A DNA stretch of 59,368 nucleotides from Hydrogenophaga sp. (lineage in GTDB: Bacteria; Pseudomonadota; Gammaproteobacteria; Burkholderiales; Burkholderiaceae_C). A program made the translations under genes and the position numbers. The notes under the pieces were generated by a model that was given only the letters and a program-made list of their open reading frames with translations, was not told where the DNA came from and searched no databases. The DNA is taken from contig JAABQG010000017.1 of assembly GCA_011391595.1 (NCBI GenBank), forward strand, positions 1 to 59,368, read 5' to 3'. Of the stretch, positions 55,133 through 59,368 are shown piece after piece (the first letter of the stretch is position 1; every line of letters begins with the position of its first letter).

Positions 55133-55160
55133 TTTACCCGGCGACCCGAATCCCTAGAAT
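55133..55160 (+). promoter_or_regulatory. Probable sigma70 promoter of gltIJKL
   Basis: TTTACC at 55133-55138 and TAGAAT at 55155-55160 with a 16-base spacer, 45 bases before the gltI ATG. The remaining 54912-55132 part of this gap shows no gene or repeat copy. Confidence 0.45.
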
Positions 55161-55205
55161 CAGTTCACCCATCCTTTCAACCCATTTTTTTCTTAGGAAT
55201 TTTTC

Positions 55206-56105
55206 ATGAAGAAGCATTTGATGGCCCTGGCGATTACCGCTTTGGCGACCGGTAGCGTGTTTGCCCAGGCCACCGACACCATTGCCAAGGTCAAGGCCTC
55301 GGGCAGCGTCACCATGGGTGTGCGCGACTCGTCGGGCGCCCTGTCCTTCACGCTCGGTGAGGGCAAGTACGTCGGCTACCACGTCGAGCTGTGCCAGCGC
55401 ATCATCGCCAACCTGGAAAAGGCCGCCGGCAAGAAGCTGGACGTGAAATACCAGTCTGTCACCTCGCAAAACCGTATTCCCCTGATGCAGAACGGCACCG
55501 TGGACATCGAGTGCGGCTCCACCACCAACAACGCCACGCGCCAGAAGGACGTTTCCTTCGCTGTCACCACTTTCGTCGAGGAAGTGCGCTTTGCCGTGAA
55601 GGCCAACTCGGGCATCACCTCGATCGCCCAGCTCAATGGCAAGAACGTGGCCACCACGACGGGCACCACCTCGGTGCAGACCCTGCGCAAGAACGAACGT
55701 GCCACCGGCGTTGATTTCAAGGAAATCTTCGGCAAGGACCACGCCGACAGCTTCCTGCTGCTGGAATCCGGCCGTGCCGATGCCTTCGTGATGGACGGCT
55801 CCATCCTGGCCGGCAACATCGCCAATGCCAAGAACCCGGCCGATTTCAAGATCGTCGGCGAAGTGCTGTCGGTCGAACCGATCGCCATCATGCTGCGCAA
55901 GGACGATCCGGCCTTCAAGAAGCTGGCCGACGACACGCTGAAAGACCTCATGAAGTCCGGCGAAATCGTCAAAATCTACGACAAGTGGTTCATGCAGCCG
56001 ATTCCGCCGAAGAATGTCAAGGTGGGCCTGCCCCCCAGCGAGAGCATCAAGGCGGCCTGGGCGAACCCCAATGACAAGCCGATGGAAGACTACGCCAAGA
56101 AGTAA
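55206..56105 (+). CDS. gltI: Glutamate/aspartate ABC transporter substrate-binding protein
   Basis: A 299-residue periplasmic binding protein. A signal peptide (MKKHLMALAITALATGSVFA) is followed by ATDTIAKVKASGSVTMGVRD, KYVGYHVELCQRI and NRIPLMQNGTVDIECGSTTN. FVMDGSILAGNIANAKNPAD and MLRKDDPAFKKLADDTLKDL complete the GltI pattern. It feeds acidic amino acids to the permease encoded downstream. A hairpin follows the stop, which may keep this protein in excess over the membrane parts. Confidence 0.95.
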   Translation: MKKHLMALAITALATGSVFAQATDTIAKVKASGSVTMGVRDSSGALSFTLGEGKYVGYHVELCQRIIANLEKAAGKKLDVKYQSVTSQNRIPLMQNGTVDIECGSTTNNATRQKDVSFAVTTFVEEVRFAVKANSGITSIAQLNGKNVATTTGTTSVQTLRKNERATGVDFKEIFGKDHADSFLLLESGRADAFVMDGSILAGNIANAKNPADFKIVGEVLSVEPIAIMLRKDDPAFKKLADDTLKDLMKSGEIVKIYDKWFMQPIPPKNVKVGLPPSESIKAAWANPNDKPMEDYAKK

Positions 56106-56128
56106 GTCCGTGTTGTGACGGACACCCC

Positions 56129-56159
56129 ACCCCGCCTCGGGCGATGCCTGTGGCGGGGT
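56129..56159 (+). terminator. Hairpin between gltI and gltJ (possible attenuating terminator)
   Basis: ACCCCGCC and GGCGGGGT pair around a 15-base loop and are followed by TTCAGTTT. The T-tract is weak, so partial termination or mRNA protection downstream of gltI is more likely than a full stop. Confidence 0.5.
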
Positions 56160-56238
56160 TTCAGTTTCACCCTGCCCCCGTGCCATGCGCGCTTCGGCAG
56201 CGCAAACACCGGCCGAACGAGGCCTTGCGGAGAACGAC

Positions 56239-56961
56239 ATGAACTGGGACTGGCAGGTATTTCTGAACGACGACGGCAGCGGCCGCACATACCTTCAATG
56301 GATGATGGACGCCTGGGGCTGGACGCTGGCTGTGGCCGGTTGCTCCTGGGTGGTGGCGGTGTCTCTGGGCGCGCTGATGGGCACCTTGCGCACCCTGCCC
56401 AACAGCCCGTGGCTGGTGCGCCTGGCCAACGTCTGGGTCGAGTTGTTTCGCAATATTCCGCTGCTGGTGCAGATTTTCCTGTGGTACTTCGTGGTGCCCA
56501 AGATGATTCCGGTTTTCCAGGGCGTTCCCGGCTTTGTGCTGGTGGTGTTCGCGCTGGGTTTCTTCACCTCGGCACGGATCGCCGAGCAGGTGCGCGCGGG
56601 TGTGCAGGCGCTGCCCAAGGGCCAACGCTACGCCGGCATGGCGCTGGGCTTCACCACCGCGCAGACCTACCGCTACGTCATCCTGCCGATGGCGTTTCGC
56701 ATCATCCTTCCACCACTGACCAGCGAGTCGATGAACCTGCTGAAGAACTCGTCGGTGGCGTTTGCGGTGTCGATTGCCGAGCTGACCATGTTCGCGATGC
56801 AGGCCCAGGAGGAGACCTCGCGCGGCATCGAGGTCTATCTGGCGGTGACGATCCTGTATGGGATCTCAGCCTTTGCCGTGAACCGCGTGTTCGGTTTCAT
56901 CGAGACCAAGGTGCGCATCCCCGGCTTCATTGTCGCGGGCGGCACCGGCGGGGGGCACTGA
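56239..56961 (+). CDS. gltJ: Glutamate/aspartate ABC transporter permease GltJ
   Basis: A 240-residue inner-membrane permease. It starts MNWDWQVFLNDDGSGRTYLQ and has about five membrane helices (WTLAVAGCSWVVAVSLGALM and others). The EAA loop is EQVRAGVQALPKGQRYAGMA-LGFTTAQ. NSSVAFAVSIAELTM is also typical. AGAACGAC lies before the ATG at 56239. It pairs with GltK to form the channel; only one base separates the two genes. Confidence 0.94.
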   Translation: MNWDWQVFLNDDGSGRTYLQWMMDAWGWTLAVAGCSWVVAVSLGALMGTLRTLPNSPWLVRLANVWVELFRNIPLLVQIFLWYFVVPKMIPVFQGVPGFVLVVFALGFFTSARIAEQVRAGVQALPKGQRYAGMALGFTTAQTYRYVILPMAFRIILPPLTSESMNLLKNSSVAFAVSIAELTMFAMQAQEETSRGIEVYLAVTILYGISAFAVNRVFGFIETKVRIPGFIVAGGTGGGH

Positions 56962-56962
56962 C

Positions 56963-57649
56963 ATGTTCGGCCTTGACCTCACATTCATCAATTGGGACGT
57001 CATCAGCAAGTTCGTGCTGGGCGGTTTCATGTTCAGCATCAAGCTGACCGTTGTCGCCACCCTGGGCGGCATTCTGCTGGGCACGGTGCTCGCCCTCATG
57101 CGCCTGTCGGGCAGCAAGGTGCTGGCGCTCCCGGCCACGATCTACGTCAACGGCATGCGCTCCGTCCCGCTGGTGATGGTGATCCTGTGGTTCTTCCTGC
57201 TGGTGCCGGGCTGGGTCTACGGCTACCTGCCCGGCGGCCAGAACAACCGGGCCGAGTACTCGGCCTACATTACCTTCATCGCCTTCGAGGCGGCGTACTT
57301 CAGTGAAATCATGCGGGCCGGCATCCAGTCGATTCCGCGCGGGCAGGTGTTTGCCGGGCAGGCGCTGGGGATGACCTATGGCCAGAACATGCGCCTGGTG
57401 GTGCTGCCGCAGGCGTTTCGCAACATGCTGCCGGTACTGCTGACGCAGACCATCATCCTGTTCCAGGACACTTCGCTGGTGTACGCCATTGGTGCCTACG
57501 ACATGCTCAAGGGCTTCACCACCGCCGGCAAGATCTATGGCCGCCCCGAAGAAGCTTATCTGCTGGCCGCCGTGGTCTATTTCGCGATCTGCTTTGGCCT
57601 GTCGTGGACCGTGAAGCGGCTGCAGGCCAAGATTGCCATCGTTCGCTGA
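56963..57649 (+). CDS. gltK: Glutamate/aspartate ABC transporter permease GltK
   Basis: A 228-residue permease starting MFGLDLTFINWDVISKFVLG. Membrane segments include FMFSIKLTVVATLGGILLGT, and the EAA loop is SEIMRAGIQSIPRGQVFAGQ-ALGMTYGQ. QDTSLVYAIGAYDML is a GltK-type motif. It follows gltJ by a single base, so translation is coupled. A Family B repeat separates it from gltL. Confidence 0.94.
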   Translation: MFGLDLTFINWDVISKFVLGGFMFSIKLTVVATLGGILLGTVLALMRLSGSKVLALPATIYVNGMRSVPLVMVILWFFLLVPGWVYGYLPGGQNNRAEYSAYITFIAFEAAYFSEIMRAGIQSIPRGQVFAGQALGMTYGQNMRLVVLPQAFRNMLPVLLTQTIILFQDTSLVYAIGAYDMLKGFTTAGKIYGRPEEAYLLAAVVYFAICFGLSWTVKRLQAKIAIVR

Positions 57650-57654
57650 AATGA

Positions 57655-57732
57655 CCCCCACGCTTGCCACTCCGTGTGCTGCGCTGCCCCCCGAGGGGGC
57701 CGCAGTTGCCTTGGGGCGGCCCGGCGGCAACT
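57655..57732 (+). repeat. Family B repeat between gltK and gltL
   Basis: CCCCCACGCTTGCCACTCCG, then GCTGCCCCCCGAGGGGGC and TTGCCTTGGGGCGGCCCGGC. It inserts about 80 bases into an otherwise tight operon. Confidence 0.92.
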
Positions 57733-57754
57733 GATTGATAACTGGAACTCCAAA

Positions 57755-58492
57755 ATGATTCAAATCAAAGACGTATCCAAATGGTATGGCCCGGTGCAGG
57801 TGCTCAACGATTGTTCGGTCAGCATCGCCAAGGGCGACGTGGTCGTGGTCTGCGGGCCTTCGGGCTCGGGCAAATCGACCCTGATCAAGACCGTGAACGG
57901 CCTGGAACCCATCCAGAAGGGCGAGATCATCGTCAATGGCACCAGCCTGTACGACGCCAAGACCGATCTGCCCAAACTGCGCTCGCATGTGGGTATGGTG
58001 TTCCAGAGTTTCGAGCTGTTTCCGCACCTGTCGGTGACCGAGAACCTGACGATTGCGCAGGTCAAGGTGCTGGGGCGCAGTGCCGATGAAGCCAAGGTTC
58101 GCGGCCTCAAGATGCTGGACCGCGTGGGCCTGATGGCGCACAAGGACAAGTTCCCCGGTCAGCTTTCGGGCGGTCAGCAGCAGCGCGTCGCCATTGCCCG
58201 CGCGCTGTCGATGGACCCGATCGTGATGCTGTTCGACGAGCCGACCTCCGCACTCGACCCCGAAATGGTCGGCGAGGTGCTCGACGTGATGGTGAATCTG
58301 GCCAAGGAAGGCATGACCATGATGGTGGTCACGCACGAGATGGGCTTTGCGCGCAAGGTGGCCAACCGCGTGATCTTCATCGACGTGGGCGGCCGCATCC
58401 TGGAAGACTGCTCCAAGGACGAATTTTTCAATCATCCCGAAAACCGGCAGGCCCGCACCAAGGATTTCCTGGACAAGATCCTGCAGCACTGA
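57755..58492 (+). CDS. gltL: Glutamate/aspartate ABC transporter ATP-binding protein GltL
   Basis: A 245-residue ATPase. It starts [20 protein letters not shown] and has Walker [20 protein letters not shown], the Q-loop [15 protein letters not shown], the signature [15 protein letters not shown], Walker [17 protein letters not shown] and the switch histidine in VVTHEMGFA. It powers GltJK. The spacer before it contains a Family B repeat. A short terminator follows. Confidence 0.96.
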   Translation: MIQIKDVSKWYGPVQVLNDCSVSIAKGDVVVVCGPSGSGKSTLIKTVNGLEPIQKGEIIVNGTSLYDAKTDLPKLRSHVGMVFQSFELFPHLSVTENLTIAQVKVLGRSADEAKVRGLKMLDRVGLMAHKDKFPGQLSGGQQQRVAIARALSMDPIVMLFDEPTSALDPEMVGEVLDVMVNLAKEGMTMMVVTHEMGFARKVANRVIFIDVGGRILEDCSKDEFFNHPENRQARTKDFLDKILQH

Positions 58493-58514
58493 GCGGCGCT
58501 CAAATCGTCATGGC

Positions 58515-58539
58515 CAAGGCACCTGCGGGTGCCTTTATT
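58515..58539 (+). terminator. Terminator-like hairpin after gltL
   Basis: AAGGCACC and GGTGCCTT pair around a TGCG loop and are followed by TATTA. The stem is short, but the position 23 bases after the gltL stop fits the end of the glt operon. Confidence 0.7.
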
Positions 58540-58573
58540 ACTTGATGGCCGGCGCTTTTGGGACAATGGCGGC

Positions 58574-59368
58574 ATGACGCAAGAAATTACCCTGACCCGC
58601 CCCGACGACTGGCACCTGCATGTGCGCGATGGCGAGGCGCTGAACACCGTGGTGCCGCACACCGCAGCACAGTTCGGCCGCGCCATCATCATGCCCAACC
58701 TGCGGCCACCGGTGACGACCGCCGTCCAGGCGATGGCCTATCGCGATCGCATCCAGGCGGCAGTGCCGGCAGGCGTGAGCTTTGAGCCGCTGATGACGCT
58801 GTATCTGACCGACAACCTGCCGGCCGAGGAGATCCAGCGCGCGAAGGATGCTGGCGTGGTGGCTGTCAAGCTGTACCCGGCCGGTGCGACCACCAACAGC
58901 GATGCGGGCGTGACCGACCTGCGCAAGACCTACAAGACGCTCGAAGCGATGCAGCGCGCCGGCCTGCTGTTGCTGGTGCATGGCGAGGTGACCTCCGCCG
59001 ACATCGACCTGTTCGATCGCGAAGCGGTGTTCATCGACACGCAACTGATCCCGCTGCGCCGGGATTTCCCCGAACTGAAGATCGTGTTCGAGCACATCAC
59101 GACGAAGGAGGCTGCGCAGTATGTCACCGACGCCGACCGCTTCACCGGCGCCACCGTCACGGCGCACCACCTGCTCTACAACCGCAACGCCATCTTCACC
59201 GGCGGCATCCGGCCGCATTACTACTGCCTGCCCGTGCTCAAGCGCGAAATCCACCGCCAGGCGCTGGTGCAGGCGGCGACCTCGGGCAACCAGCGCTTCT
59301 TCCTGGGCACCGACAGCGCCCCGCACCCGGCGCACCTGAAGGAGCACGCCACGGGTTGTGCAGGCTGC
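58574..59368 (+). CDS. pyrC: Dihydroorotase, class II (3' truncated by window)
   Basis: 265 codons are present without a stop, out of about 345 expected. PyrC closes N-carbamoyl-aspartate to dihydroorotate in pyrimidine synthesis. The metal-binding start is [20 protein letters not shown] (HxH), the bridging carboxylated lysine is in [18 protein letters not shown], and histidine ligands follow in [17 protein letters not shown] and [23 protein letters not shown] holds the catalytic aspartate. So all active-site residues visible in this part are intact. Confidence 0.96.
   Translation, partial: MTQEITLTRPDDWHLHVRDGEALNTVVPHTAAQFGRAIIMPNLRPPVTTAVQAMAYRDRIQAAVPAGVSFEPLMTLYLTDNLPAEEIQRAKDAGVVAVKLYPAGATTNSDAGVTDLRKTYKTLEAMQRAGLLLLVHGEVTSADIDLFDREAVFIDTQLIPLRRDFPELKIVFEHITTKEAAQYVTDADRFTGATVTAHHLLYNRNAIFTGGIRPHYYCLPVLKREIHRQALVQAATSGNQRFFLGTDSAPHPAHLKEHATGCAGC

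Noticed and set aside
56927-58489. Long minus-strand open frame opposite gltK-gltL
   Set aside because: It runs straight through two well-supported genes and the Family B repeat; no domain is visible.

Overview
This 59.4 kb window is GC-rich chromosomal DNA, densely coded on both strands and with no gap longer than about 520 bases. Its gene neighbourhoods point to a betaproteobacterium of the order Burkholderiales, most likely family Comamonadaceae (Polaromonas/Rhodoferax/Variovorax-like): a SAH riboswitch before ahcY-tlyA-metF, rplM-rpsI followed by a DUF6776 protein, bactofilin and erpA, a TctC/Bug binding protein, and a double-length UvrA. This assignment is an inference from gene content. 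I saw no rRNA, tRNA, CRISPR array, prophage or intact insertion sequence.

Layout. 1-8 kb: end of a sodium:solute symporter, a divergent pair of related small proteins, and a 1981-residue UvrA with four ATP-binding cassettes. 8-15.6 kb: a Bug-type binding protein, a HAD phosphatase, prfC, then the SAH-riboswitch-led ahcY-tlyA-metF-RlpA-like run. 15.6-21 kb: an O-acetylhomoserine sulfhydrylase-like enzyme and the phenylacetyl-CoA epoxidase operon paaABCDE, with a palindromic operator before paaA. 21-28.6 kb: rlmJ, rplM-rpsI, DUF6776 protein, bactofilin, erpA, anmK, an M23 peptidase and tyrS. 28.6-35.2 kb: an ankyrin protein, a GlcG/HbpS-like protein, a FixJ-type two-component system, a cation diffusion facilitator, dtd and a lower-GC lipoprotein. 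35.2-41 kb: ybeY-phoH, a second two-component system, ruvAB. 41-49 kb: a sterol desaturase/YhhN fusion, a D-threonine aldolase-like enzyme, a histidine phosphatase, ttcA, folB, a pteridine-reductase-like SDR, a MidA-like methyltransferase, a DUF2905 protein and trxC. 49-59.4 kb: an orphan lower-GC amino-acid binding protein, cca, a glutathione transferase, an NDUFA9-like protein, a LysR regulator, gltIJKL and the 5' part of pyrC.

The most unusual signal is a set of dispersed short repeats, several of which lie inside genes and are translated in frame. Family A (ten copies) has a GATAGCT box followed by an imperfect palindrome like CCATTCGACGCTGGGAATGG. Copies interrupt TlyA, CCA-adding enzyme, the HAD phosphatase and the YhhN domain; the three copies that lie in the sense direction of their gene are read in one common frame. 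Family B (seven copies) is GC-rich with the core GCTGCCCCCCGAGGGGGC. It is translated inside UvrA and forms the N-terminal leader of PaaC and of the FixJ-type regulator, always antisense and in one frame. A third, REP-like hairpin (GGGGTCAGAGCCCAATTT type) is translated as a linker in UvrA. This resembles the protein-coding palindromic elements of Rickettsia and is the best candidate here for an undescribed system.
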